DNA from: Carex sylvatica
Lineage: Eukaryota > Streptophyta > Magnoliopsida > Poales > Cyperaceae
DNA length: 64,000 nucleotides
NCBI GenBank assembly: GCA_964058845.1
Contig: CAXKVR010000451.1
Span: forward strand, 1 to 64,000
Reading direction: 5' to 3'
Shown piece after piece: positions 50,354 to 62,235 of the stretch (the first letter of the stretch is position 1; each line of letters starts with the position of its first letter). The translations under genes and the position numbers were made by a program. Below the pieces are notes generated by a model that was not told where the DNA came from, searched no databases, and saw nothing but the letters and a program-made list of their open reading frames with translations.

Positions 50354-53300
50354 TAGGGACGGAACCAGGATTTGAATTTGAGGGGGGCCAAGCCGACGAA
50401 AGAACAACTGCAAACAATAACCATCTTAACAACAATATTAAATACTAAATAGATTCAAAATTATAACATCTTTATAACAAAAATTATGTTGTATGCATAA
50501 CAATTGCTTTTTTGTAATAAAAATTAAATCCTACATTTCTATTAATTTCAATTTAGCCCTACGACTTCCTAACAAATCATACATATCAACAATTTCGTTG
50601 GAAGTGAACTTTGCTGCAATTTCCTTTTCAATATATACCACCATGTAGTCTCGAAGAAAACCATTCCCCATTCTATTTTGCGGCCCCGTCTTGATGAGCT
50701 TCATGGCTGAAAATGAACGCTCAGTCATTGCAGTAGAGACAGGAAGAGTTATCACTAACCGCATTATTCTATCAACCATCAGATATATTGAAGCTTTACC
50801 AATTTTAACCAATCCAGAAGTCAAATCAGTAAGTGAAGATAACCTATTCAGATCCGGATCGCTGCATATATCAAGCTGAAAATGCGGTAGTTGACACTCC
50901 AATTGAGCTCTCTTGATCAGAAAAGTCAGTGGGATAGAATTTTTCAGCCAAAATACATACTGGAGATGTTAAAAGAATCATATCTTGAATCCAAGGAGGC
51001 ACTAAGTGTCAAAAGCTCTGTAGATTGCTCACTAAATTGAGCATTTAACTCCTGTAATTATTGATCTATTGCAACCGCAAACATGTCCACTCGATAATGA
51101 TGCTCTTTTGAGATTTAGTGAGATCAACATACCTACAATTCATATTAAATAACTCAATATCATGCTTTATACAAAAAAAAGATGCAAAAGATTTAGTGAA
51201 AATTATAAAATCAACATACCTACGATCCATATCAGGGAGCTCAACTTCATGCTTTGCACAAAAAGATTTGACATTCTCAAAAAGGGGTTTCCAACCGTTA
51301 TTTCTCATATCTTGAATCAACTCCTTAGTAGTTGAAATGAGACGTATGGTATTTAAGATGTCCAAAGATTTTTGTTGCAAAGCTTGACACAATACATTGG
51401 TGATTGCCATAATCTCTTTCATTAAGTGCATAATAAACACAAAGTCAAATGAGAGAAGCCTATTGAGAGCACCACCAGCATCTCCCCGAGATGCAGACGA
51501 GATTGAACAATCATGCGTTACATTCCTTAGGATTTCAGTTGTAGCACCGAACATCTTTGCTAAACTACAAATGGTCTTGTAGTGAGAACTCCATCTGGTG
51601 TCTCTTGGCCTTTGTAAAGACCCAATCTGATTTGCTCCTCTACCGATATCAAGTTCTCCCAAATCAATATCACGCGCAATTTCAGCAGCTTGATTAGCTA
51701 ATAACTCATCATTCCGCTTAGGAGAAACACTAACAACATTTACAATGAAAATTGCATCTTGGAAGAAGTTATGCACCTCGCGTACCTCTCTTGATGCTGC
51801 AATAAGTGCTAATTGTAATTGATGAGCCATACAATGCACGTAGTATGCATAAGGACACTCCCGGAGTATAAGAGCTTGTAGTCCGTTCCACTCCCCTCGC
51901 ATATTGCTTGCACCATCATATCCTTGACCTATAATATCTTGCACATTCAAGTTATATCCGATAAAATAGCACAAATTGAGTTCTTGAGAGTTAACGCCGT
52001 AATATCTCTCACATGAACTAGGTCAAGAAACCGCTCCTTTACCAATCCTTCTCCATCGACAAATTGAAGAACTAGGGCCATTTGCTCTTTTTTAGACTCA
52101 TCTCGAGATTCATCAATAGTACAGAACTTGCTTTCACCAATTTCATCTCTAATTGCTGTCTGCAAATGTGTATAAAAAAGTTGTTAAATTTGTACAAGAG
52201 AATATATAAGAAAAGATTATAAAGATTGAGAATTGAAATCCTTAACCCTATACATTAAAAAAAAAAAATCAGTCTTACCTGCACTTTTCGAGTCAAGATG
52301 TAAAGGATCTCCTTTTGAACCAATGGTGAAGTGTACTTTGCATTTTTGGGAGCATTATCTAACACAACTTCATTCACATCTTGATTGTAAGAGGCCAAAA
52401 GCTTGATCATTTGGGGAAAATTTCTTTGATTTAATGATTCTGGAGATTCGTCATGGCCTCTGAATGCACATGCTTGAAATGTTAACCACCTGATGGAATC
52501 AATCGAAACCATGAGCCTAAGTCTCGAAGTGAGCACTACTTTCTCATTTTGCCTTACCACCTTTTCAATATGACCCCCATGTTATTCTTGAGATTTACAA
52601 AACACCTTACTGCAAAATTATGTGCCGAGTTTGAATCTTGACCCATATGAGTTAGAAAGGCACATTCTTTTCCTTCATTAACTTTCCTCCATGTTTGGAA
52701 ACCCTTGACGGTAAATGTGTTTGAGCCGCACCTTCATTTTGGCTTTGTTGTGAAAAGAAAACAAGGCAAGCAATAGGCACGGTGTGTGTGAGGTGAATAC
52801 TCTAGCTATGTAAAACTTTTAAACCAGTGAAATTGAAACCGACGACGGTGATTTTCTGATCCTGCTAATAGATACTCTTTCAAGTGTGGTTGATATGGTC
52901 CTTCGGTTATATAAAATCTTCGAACTGCATCTCTTTCGTTTTGAGAGTACTCCTCAATTGGCCGGCGTTTGCCTGGATCTCTCTCATACATTAAAGATCA
53001 AATTCTAGATTATTGTGCAACCGTATCAGATATAACACGATTTTGTTCAGGTTCTTGCACTTGAGTAGGGTTAACAACTTCTGTGTTCGACCGAGACTGA
53101 GATTGAGAACTTGTACCAGTTTCAATCGGTTTGAAAAAAATTTCTATTATTTTTCGCTTCATTATTGAAAGTTTTAAATATGTAAAACAGAAAAAAAAAC
53201 ATACAAATTATAAATTACATGCTTTAATTTATCAAGAACATGAACAAATCAGAAATTAAAATCACTAGTATACTACCTTACATACAATGATACAAATCAG

Positions 53301-53741
53301 AAACAAATCAAAAATTACAATACAAATCAGAAATCACAATACAAAATGGAAACTGGGTAGAATTTGTACCTTGTCGGAAGCAGAGGAGAGCAGTACGGCC
53401 AGGGGTGAAACCAAGGAGAATTGGTCGGATTAGATGAAGCCTTCAAGCAAGCAGTAGCCGGTCGGATTAGATGAATCGAGGCTTATTAATTTTCTTCATC
53501 ACTCCGAGTCTCCGATAGTCGGCGATAAGCCAGAAGCTTTTCTTCTTTCATAAGCCTTGAATGGAGACAAATTTGAATCGTCTAAAAATCCCAATTTTGA
53601 TCGGCCAATGGCTATGGGCCTTGTATTTTGAGGGGTGCTCTGCCCCAATCAGATATCAAATTATGGTAATAAGCAAGTTCCGAGGCTATGGTGTGTGTGT
53701 GGGTGGGTGGGGGGCTACTCGCATCCCTTGTTCCGCCCCTG
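50354..53741 (-). mobile_element. Decayed ZMYM1-like hAT transposon, nested
   Basis: Left end TAGGGACGGAACCAGG and right end (complement) CAGGGGCGGAACAAGG, flanked by CCTATAGG and CCTATAGA (50346-50353 and 53742-53749; 7 of 8 match). It contains a complete-length but broken transposase gene on the minus strand. It inserted into the left arm of the outer element, so it is the younger event. Confidence 0.88.
50531..52991 (-). pseudogene. hAT transposase (TTF/ZMYM1-like), broken
   Basis: The order along the minus strand matches plant 'zinc finger MYM-type protein 1-like' transposases. The N-terminal block (DPGKRRPIEEYSQNERD, GPYQPHLKEY, SGENH-type region) is near 52991-52810. CAFRGHDESPESLNQ and VVLDNAPKNAKYTSP lie near 52450-52310, FVDGEGLVKERFLDLVHV near 52060, and GQGYDGASNMRGEWNGLQAL near 51920. 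The hAT C-terminal dimerisation region (RIMRLVITLPVSTAMTERSF) is near 50770-50700. A stop replaces the expected residue after WFKSFT, and frame changes occur near 52740, 52560, 51970 and 51060. A short coding stretch is duplicated at 51115-51260 (ELPDMDRRYVD and ELFNMNCRYVD). It is not functional as read. Confidence 0.88.
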
Positions 53742-54675
53742 CCTATAGAGTAATTATATAAAATATAATAATATGATAATAGTTAAGTAATAATTAGTAA
53801 GTACTTTCGTTATTTAATATATTGTTTTTGTTGTAAGAAAAATATTAAACATATTATTTTTATTTGTATGTCTTATTTTTTAATTAAATAATTAAATTTA
53901 TCTGAAAATATATTTTTGTTTTTGAATCATCTTGTTTTATAAAAAATAAAGTTTAGTCGAAATTGATTGCACATTTATTTTTATTTTTTATTAATAATAT
54001 CATTGCATATGTGTGTTTTGATGTTTTATTTGTAAAATATAATAAAATTAATTATTATAGTAGTATTATTCATTATTCACCCGCTACCGTTTCGTTACCC
54101 GATAATTTTAGCGAATAATGATAAGGTAAGATAAGATCAAATCTTAATGGGTAAGGATAAGGTATGAGTAAGGTCATTCTTAGTGAATATGGATATGAAA
54201 ATGCTTTCACTCTATCCGTATTGTAACCATTGACACCCCTTCTCTCTTCATACTTCTTTTTTTGAAATCTTGTCAGCAGCTGGCAAGTGGTTTTATATAT
54301 GAGTAAAATTATAGTCATATCAACAGTTTACTCTTCAAACTATTAGTGCAGCTGTCACCTAGAATGCATGCCTGAAGCATATACCTACAATAGCTGTTAT
54401 CTCTAAACATTTATTCAATTACAATTAAAGAAAAACAATAATAAACTAGTTATAAAAATCATAACTAAATTACATAACTTCAGCAGTATTGTCACCATAA
54501 CTTGATCTCCTGAGCACATCTTCTTGCCAGTAAATTCGGGGGAATTCTTTCTTCATACTTCTAAATAGTAACTATTTCAACATTTATAAGGAACAAAGAA
54601 TAACTGTTATTTTTATTTATTTCGGATAACAAAAATATTGTTTGAATGTATATTACTATTATGAATAGTATCTAT

Positions 54676-55074
54676 GAGGTTGGCTACTATGCTTATATAA
54701 GCATATCCCCACATATGCTTATAACTCATTTTTGTGTTTTTAATGTCCAAATGGTCGATCTGAACCGTTAGATGTGATCTCTATATTGAAATGTGCTTGA
54801 AGACTAAATTTTATATTTTTCTGAATTTTTTTACTATTTATTAAGTCACTTTGAAAATTGCTGATCCAACAGTGACTTCTGATTTTACTGTTTTGTTAAG
54901 TCACCGTTGGATTAGCAATTTTCAAAGTGGCTTAATAAATAGTAAAAAAATTCAGAAAAATATAAAATTTAGTCTCTAAGCACATTTCAATATAGAGATT
55001 ACATCTAACAGTTCAGATCGACCATTTGGACATTGAAAACACAAAAATGAGTTATAAGCATAGTAGCCAACCTC
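54676..55074. mobile_element. Near-perfect fold-back MITE
   Basis: GAGGTTGGCTACTATGCTTA at the left and its complement at the right, with TAGTATCTAT flanking (54666-54675 and 55075-55084). The two ~190-bp halves are complementary almost throughout, with a short loop near 54875. Diverged single halves of the family occur at 3540-3720, 8610-8720 and 41745-42065. Confidence 0.85.
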
Positions 55075-55084
55075 TAGTATCTAT

Positions 55085-55571
55085 TATATAGTTTATGTTC
55101 TTGACATATCCAAACATACTCTTAGATATCAAATCACATAACAAATTTTTTTTTTTAGGGTTGGCAACGATTTTCATTAATTAAGAAAAATATTTACACG
55201 ATCACATAACAATTCACAAATACCAAACTAATTTTCTGCTTATTAACTTCGTTATTTGTTTTCTTTCACATTTTATTATACTTTTTTAGACTCCATAAAA
55301 TAAAATAAAAGAGAAAAGGAATAATGGACAATGATAGTGGCCAATTCTGATACATTGGTATTTGTTCGGGACCATCACGTGATGACGAATGCCATATCAG
55401 AAGATATTTGTAATTATAAAAGATCTAGGCATGTTAAAATAAAATAAAATGACATAGTTAATAAGGTACTTTTTTGTTGTATGAAATATTGACATAAGCA
55501 TTTGTTAATTTATTACTAGGGTAAATAGTAAATACTAAACAATTTGAAGCTTTTTGAGTTCCGCTCATATG
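55085..55571. other. Intergenic, nothing recognised
   Basis: AT-rich sequence with no frame or element recognised. Confidence 0.3.
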
Positions 55572-55579
55572 TTTTCAAG

Positions 55580-55978
55580 CAGTGTGGAAAAAACGTGCCG
55601 TGCCGTACCGTGATCAAGTTAATTTTTCACGTGCCGTGCCGTGTCGTGACTAAAATTATGAGGGGTGGTCACGGCACGCGAATGGTCACGGCACGCGAGT
55701 CACGCCGTGACTCGCGTGCCGTGACCAAGTCGTGCCGTGACTCACGTGCCGTGATCAAGTCGTGCCGTGATCAAATCGGTGCTCCTAGTCTTCTACCTTC
55801 TCCCGTTCCGTGCCGTGCCGTGTCTTCTTTGCTAACAATTGGTCACGGCACGCGAATGGTCACAGCACGCGACACGCGAGACACGGCACGTATCTAACAT
55901 CCGTGCCGTGCCGTGCCGTGCCGGAGCCGTGCCGTTCCGTGACGAAACCGGCTCCGGCGTGCCATTTTTCCCACTCTA
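55580..55978. mobile_element. hAT-like MITE with GTGCCGTG arrays
   Basis: Ends CAGTGTGGAAAAAACG and (complement) TAGAGTGGGAAAAATGG, flanked by TTTTCAAG and TTTTCTAG (7 of 8). The interior consists mostly of GTGCCGTG and CACGGCAC words in both orientations, making it far GC-richer than its surroundings. 399 bp, no protein. Confidence 0.75.
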
Positions 55979-56015
55979 TTTTCTAGTACAGTTGGGTTGT
56001 GAAGTGGTATTAGAA

Positions 56016-56540
56016 CCGTTTTTTTTTTTTTTTAAATATACCCTCCACAAAAAAAAAAATCATTGTTTTTGCAAAATTTCAAATTTATTCAGATCGCAAC
56101 GGGAAATGGCGGTCCCATTCCTGAAGGGTCGCCATTTTGAACCATAATCAATAATTCAAATCTAAAGCATTTTTATTTGTTTTCAGTAATACGTCAAAAA
56201 ATAGCTTAATTTTTTTTTTGCAGCCAGAAAAAATCATGCCTGAAAAATATTTCAGAGTCCTTCTAGTACATCTAAATTATAAGATATTTTATCTATTTTG
56301 TTTGATGTTCTTTCTAACATATTCAAATTATTAGTTGTTCTTTCTATTTTTGAAAAATATTAGACAAATCAATAAAATTTTACTGAAACAATTTAATTAT
56401 TTTGATTTTTGCAGGGCCGTAACGTGAAATGGCGACTCTCCTAGAGTGAGGCTGCCATTTCACGTTGCGACCCTGATAAATATGAAATTTTGCAAAAACA
56501 GTGGTGTTTTTTGTGTGGAGGATGTATTTAAAAATTTCGG
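56016..56540. mobile_element. Short MULE with ~110-bp inverted ends
   Basis: Starts CCGTTTTTTTT and ends AAAATTTCGG; GTATTAGAA flanks exactly at 56007-56015 and 56541-56549. The arms share TTGCAAAATTTCA and carry palindromes built on AAATGGC/GCCATTT (AACGTGAAATGGCGAC with GCTGCCATTTCACGTTG at the right end). 525 bp. Confidence 0.88.
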
Positions 56541-58452
56541 GTATTAGAAGGGAGGGGAGGCGGCAATGAGGGATGACCGGATCTGATCGGATTTTGTTTA
56601 CTTGATTAAAAATATAAAATTTGAGGGGGGAGGAGGGAAAAAATATATATACAGAGTTACAAACTTATTAAATTTTGTGAATATCAAATTAGAAGGTAAA
56701 AGAAGTTAACTCTTTACACTGTCCTCATTAACTCCTCTCTCCTCCCTTTCTATATGGACTCCATAAAATTGTTTAAAATTAAAAAAATAATTGCAAATTA
56801 ATTAGCTTAAACTAACATTGATAAAAATATCATAATGGTGATCCTAGACATTATTTTTAACAAAAATGCCTTACATTTTACCAAAATAACTCCACATATC
56901 AAAGTTAAACCATAATACAAATACTAATATCATTCTATTGAATAAATCAACTTTTATAAATTTTAATTTATATGTCCATTATATATATTGTTTTATTCTT
57001 AAACATAAAATTAGAGGTGTAAACCGTATTCGTTTCGTATCCGGAGATTATCCGTATTCGGATTAAACGGATACGGATAATTACGGATACGGATATGGAT
57101 AATTTCATGAAGGTGAATATTCGTACCCGTATCCGCAATTATTCGGATCTGAAATTACTCCCAACTAGCTTCAACTTTACTGCTCCGGATAGAAGTTGTT
57201 ATATATTATCATATATTCATTTCAGTCTTGGTTGTGGTATAAATGATAATACGATATGGTTTTCAATTTAATTTATATTTTGCTGGTGATGGTGCTACAA
57301 TAACGCAGTTTCATTTTATTTTTACCTTTTTCTTCATTATTTATTATTTTTCATTCAAGACTTTAGTCCGTGAATGTAGTATGTTTTTAGTCTCTGCCAA
57401 ATTTATTTTAGTCATTGTTTCAAGACAACAACAAGTTACTTTTTTATATCTTAAAGTGCATAACTCAATTATCTGATAATTATTCGTTTCGTATCCGTAT
57501 TTGAATCTGTATTCGTTGATTATCTGCTCCATATCCGTATTCATTTAAGGCGGATATGGTTTTAAATTTTGATATCCATTTACTATCCGTATCCATATTC
57601 GTATCTGCTCATTTAAAAACGGATATGGATAAATATTTGTGCCATTGTTTTCCGTTGTCAATTTTTTTTTTCTAAAGTTAAATAAGTCAACTTTAAAAAA
57701 AAATAGTCATAAGCTGATCGACCACTAACAATGCTAATAATTAGTGATCTACTTGTATATCCCTTAATTAAATCAACCACTATCAATCACTATCTTTTGA
57801 AATCCCACAATAGTTTTGACTTATTGATTATGTTTTGCAGTGCTTATTAAAAAAGTTGGTTTCCACTAAGATAAGTTTCCACAACAGTACAGATCAAATT
57901 TTATATTTTTCTTATATATATTTTTTAAGTACTTTTCATATACGTAGAGGAATGATCCATAATTTTTAAATCAAATAATTTCTTACTTATTTAAAAAAAA
58001 ATGTAAAATTTGGTCTCAAATTATACTTTTATTTTGCTTGCATTGCCGAAATATTTACCGAAGAAATAAAAAATTGTAAACTTAACATAAATTTTATCAA
58101 AAAGTTTGCATATGAGAAATTGATCAACAGATAAATATTATTTTTTGAAATATTAAAACCATGTATAATAGAGAACAACGTAATTAACTGCGTAAGAATC
58201 TATGTAGAGAATATTGAATGAATTATATAATTTAATAAAACTACATCACACCTTAGACACACAACATACAGATTATGAATGGGAAGAAAGAAATGAAAAT
58301 ATGCATGAATCCTTTGATTAAAATAAATTATTAAACAATAGTAATTATAACGTGGTATCCCTTATGCTCATCTAAATAAAGACCAAGTAATTTCTAGAAA
58401 TAAATAAATAAAGGCAAAGACAAAACATCATCCCCAAACGCCTCATTTCAAT
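56541..58452. other. Intergenic with one Ac-like repeat
   Basis: Apart from the Ac-like stretch at 57013-57650 and a fold-back fragment near 57860-58030, nothing was recognised. Frames of 60-80 codons here have no domain. Confidence 0.35.
57013..57650. repeat. Ac-like hAT remnant
   Basis: It starts TAGAGGTGTAAACCGTATTC and is full of CGGATACGGATA and ATCCGTATTCG words in both directions at the two ends, as in Ac-type subterminal regions. The right terminus and target duplication were not found. Confidence 0.45.
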
Positions 58453-58777
58453 CCGAATTTTTTGTTTATACCATAATAAAAAAATAAAAATCAAAACACT
58501 CTGATTTTGGAAAATTTTTACATCTACCTGGACCGTCAAACTAATATGCGGCTTCATTCTTGAGGGATCGCAGATTGACTTAGCGTTCTCTCAAAATCTA
58601 AAAATACATTGTAATATTAAATATATTTAGGTTTTGGAAATCCTTCAAACCAATCTGCGGCCCAAAAAAATGAGGCTGCAGATTGGTTTTGGAGGTCCGA
58701 TAGATGTGAAATTATGAATTCATCATAATTTGAGGGTCTTTTTTTAAAAAAAAAAATGATATAAATAAAAATTTCGG
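58453..58777. mobile_element. Short MULE-type MITE
   Basis: Starts CCGAATTTTTTGTTTATACC and ends ATAAATAAAAATTTCGG; CATTTCAAT flanks exactly (58444-58452 and 58778-58786). The right arm contains the hairpin CCAATCTGCGG with CTGCAGATTGG (58650-58686), the left arm a related one near 58550-58575. 325 bp. Confidence 0.88.
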
Positions 58778-59289
58778 CATTTCAATCAACTTAATTGTTT
58801 GGAACGAGAAGTCCGTTTTTGAGCCCATTTTTTAATCAAAAGCATTAGCACACCGACTTCACAAAGTTTTGAGGATTTAAAGAGACTTTTATGGGTGTGA
58901 GATTGGCTATCTGTATCTCACATCACATGGATATAGACTTTATAAAGCCCACGGAGGAGATTGTATGCGATTCCAGAGACTGCCTTCACCCAAAACTTAT
59001 GTTTAGAAATATAGAATTTTTTTTTTTTTTTTTGTAAAAGGGATGAATTACTATTTTTTTTTTCAACGTAGAAATAACTGGCTCAATAATTCAGTCTAGT
59101 TTCTTTTCACAATTTGCACATCAACTAACTACTACACAGTTTATAAAAATAAAAATAAAAAAAATTAAATTATTGATTCAGTATTTTTAATTTCTGCAAA
59201 TTTAGTTGGGACTTGGGAGGGTACAATTTGACAATCTTTATAGGGATTGAATAAATGATTTGATACCTATAGTTTTTAGATTTTTTGTA

Positions 59290-59800
59290 GCTTGATTTAC
59301 AGAAATTGATTCCGTTTCTTCCATGAAATGAAAAAAAAGTAATTCATTTTTTACATATAAAAAATTATTGTCAACAGTTGTTTTATTGATTCAGTTCCTT
59401 CCATTAGATGAAAAATAATAATTCATTTGTTATTCAATAATTTAATTTTTACATATTTAAAAATAAAAATTGTCCACAGAGTGCCTTATTGATTCGGTTC
59501 CTTTCATAAGATGAAAAAAAGTGATTCATTTGTTTTCCAATAAATTAATTTTTATATATCTGAAATAAAAAAAATGCCAAAAGGGTGCCTTATTGATTCG
59601 GTTCCTTCCATGAGATGAAAAAAAAGAGTAATTCATTTGTTTTTCAATAATTCAATATTTACATATCTAAAAATAAAAATAATTGTCGACAACGTGCCTT
59701 ATTAATTTAATTCTTCCATAAGATAAAAAAAGTAGTTAATTTGTTTTCCAATAATTCAATTTTTACATATCTAAAAATTAAAAAAATTCTTGTCGACAGC
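59290..59800. repeat. ~105-bp tandem repeat
   Basis: About five units, each with TTGATTCGGTTCCTTCCAT, AGTAATTCATTTG, TTTACATATCTAAAAAT and a GTCGACAG-like word, in the order of the array. The corresponding array in copy B is 63200-63610. Confidence 0.75.
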
Positions 59801-60004
59801 ATGCCTTCACCCGTGATCGTAAGTCCCAATCATGGAATTGCTTTCCGTTCTATTTTCAGACATAACATATTACACAAAATCACCTATAATTTTTCTTAAT
59901 TATATCCACTCCACTCCAACAGCCAACCAACCGTGGTGGGTCCCTTGGTGTTCATGGATGTTAAAATAAAGTAAAGAATTTCCCTTTATTTGATGTATCA
60001 TGAC

Positions 60005-60442
60005 AGAGGTGGCAAAAAGCTCGTGGCTCAATCGTGACTCGTTCGTTATTGGACCGGATTGTTAACGAGTTAGCTTGCCACTAGCTTGGTTCAGAATTAA
60101 TGAGTTCAGCTGGGGCCGAGCTTGCTCGCCAGCTCGCGAGCTAGTTCGGTTGGGCATCAATTTGTGAATTTTTATAAATTTGTGTGCATTTTATACTGTC
60201 TAGCTCGGTTTAGCTCGATCCAAAAAGTTTGTAAAATTTATTTTCTTCTTAAAACAACATCCAGCCAGAACCAGCAAGCCAGCTTGTCAGCTCGTGAGCT
60301 AGCTCGGGCTGGCTTGTCACAAGTTCAAGCTGAGGTTTTAGCTTGGATGCCCTAGGTTCAGCTCGCTCGACTGTAGCTCGATCTAAAATTAACAAGTTAA
60401 GCTAGGACCTAGCTCGGACCGAGCCAGCTCGTTGATACCCCT
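60005..60442. mobile_element. hAT-like MITE (GAGCTNGCTCG words)
   Basis: Left end AGAGGTGGCAAAAAGCTCG, right end GTTGATACCCCT. The interior is dense in GAGCTAGCTCGG words. Copy B of the duplicate lacks it and shows the joined flanks (GATGTATACAGTGGTAGTCG), which supports an insertion; the target duplication is too decayed to define. Confidence 0.6.
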
Positions 60443-60465
60443 AGTCGACCACCAGAACTAATTTT

Positions 60466-61948
60466 TAGAGATGCTACTTTTACTCAATTATTTAATTCTA
60501 ATATGGTACTAAATTAGATTTGGATCAGAACTGATTAATTTGGATAGAATGTTATTTAAAAACTATAAATAATTGAATTATAAATACGGTTACAAAATTA
60601 ATATTTTAAAATTCAATCCGAATCGGAATAAAAATTGATATTATAATGAATAAAATATGAGTTTTATTTGATTATTCGAACTATAACTAAATTCGACTAG
60701 ATACTTGTATAAATATCTGATACAATACTAATATAATTATTTATAGTTAATTAATATAAATATAGATTAATAACAATTGGAAAACAACTATATGTAGGAA
60801 CTTTTTTTAAAACAAATATTTATTTAAGTATTAAGCTATACTAGAAAGATACTGAATTTTTTGTTTCTTCTTTTACTATTTGAATGCAAAACAAAAGACA
60901 AGTACCAAGAGAAATATTGGACAAATAAAAATAAATGAATAAATGGAAAAATATAATCTAATCAATCCATAGATCATTTCATTTTCATTAGAAATGAGAA
61001 TATGGAAAAAAAATCATAATATTACATCATAAATTAATAACTATGAACTTTCCAAAAATTATATTTTCTTTAGTATTTTAGTTTCCAAAAATTATCTCTC
61101 CTACTAAATTCAAAAAGCCATTAACTAAAAACAAAAAACTTGAATCTTTCCGAAAACTTGTGATACTTGATCTGTCCTCGAATCCGAACTAGACTCGATA
61201 ATTCACATACAAATTATAAATACCTATCTATCTGGAACCAAAATATTGAACTTGAAATGTCTAATAATATACGCGGTATCCGGATTTAAATCCGAACACT
61301 TTTAAAGTATGAGTTTAAATCAAGGTTCTAAATAGCGTTTATAGCGGCATAGCGGGGAGATCAAAAAAAAAAACTTTAGCGAATAGCGCAGCTATAGCAA
61401 AAGCTATTATAAATAGCATTTTTTTATTTCAAAAATTATATTTTATATTTCTACTAATAGTAAACATGTCTCATCAAGAAAAAAAATATCAAATTGATTA
61501 AGAAGTTCTAATGTTCATATTGAACCAATACAAAGTTCAAATTGTCATTCAAAATATTCCTAATTAAAAAACTATTGATATATTTTATATTCAAAATATA
61601 CCACTACCATATATTAATGCATGATACAAAATTTAATTGATATAGCGGTATAGCCCACACATGTTCCATTGTATTGATATAGCTTGATAAAGTAAAAAAA
61701 GTCTATCTGGACATTAAGGCCCATTAAAATTGCAAAATAATAAGCCATGTTGCATAGTGGACTGCTATTGCCGCTACGTGCTACGCGCTAAAGCGACCGT
61801 AGCTCGATTAGCGCAGTTTTACCCGTAACTTAGCTTCCTAGGTCCAAAACCACTATAGCTGCGTTATAGTTTCGCTATAACTAGCTATTTAGAATACTGG
61901 TTCAAATATAATAGTATCTGGATCCTACCCGATCCAATAGTATCTCTA
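60466..61948. mobile_element. hAT-like element (TAGAGGTGCTA family) with nested insertion
   Basis: Left end TAGAGATGCTACTTTTACTC matches the right terminus of 35198-36145; right end AATAGTATCTCTA. The flanks CTAATTTT and CTAATTCG agree at 6 of 8. The related end at 63931 in copy B shows the insertion predates the duplication. Contains 61321-61899. Confidence 0.65.
61321..61899. mobile_element. hAT-like MITE (TTCTAAATAGCG family), nested
   Basis: Ends CAAGGTTCTAAATAGCG and GCTATTTAGAATACTG; flanks GTTTAAAT and GTTCAAAT (7 of 8). 579 bp. Its left part matches the first 100 bases of the window and its right part 600-730. Confidence 0.8.
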
Positions 61949-62235
61949 CTAATTCGTAAAAAAAGGAAAATATAGACAAATAAAAATGTACATAATTAAT
62001 GTGTTAGATGAAGTTAAAATAACTCTTTTAATATTTTTACCTTTTTCTTTAAAGATATAATGAAAAGTGGACATCACAAATACAAAATGCACCGTGCTAG
62101 TAATTAGTTTTCTCATGTAGAGATTATTCACGAGACAATAAAAGAAGGATAGTGATCTTTTCAAATTATTTCACCTGTATACATGCTATCGGAAACTTAC
62201 TGTATAAGACTATTTAGACTAAACATTATTTTATT

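Larger units (their letters stand above)
50171..54241. mobile_element. hAT-like MITE split by a second hAT element
   Basis: Left end TAGGGGTGTCAATG, right end CATTGACACCCCTT, with the 8-mer CTCTCTTC exactly on both sides (50163-50170 and 54242-54249). Removing the inner insertion leaves about 680 bp of the same family as 5798-6254, with TACCCGACCCGTACC and GGGTAAGG words in its arms. Confidence 0.88.
59105..60600. repeat. Segmental duplicate, copy A
   Basis: Sequence from CACAATTTGCACATCAAC through the ~105-bp tandem array, GGTGGGTCCCTTGGTGTTCA and the TAGAGATGCTAC element end is repeated at 62236-64000. Copy A lacks the insertion at 62258-63044 and a ~70-bp piece near 59930, and has its own insertion at 60005-60442. 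Confidence 0.8.
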
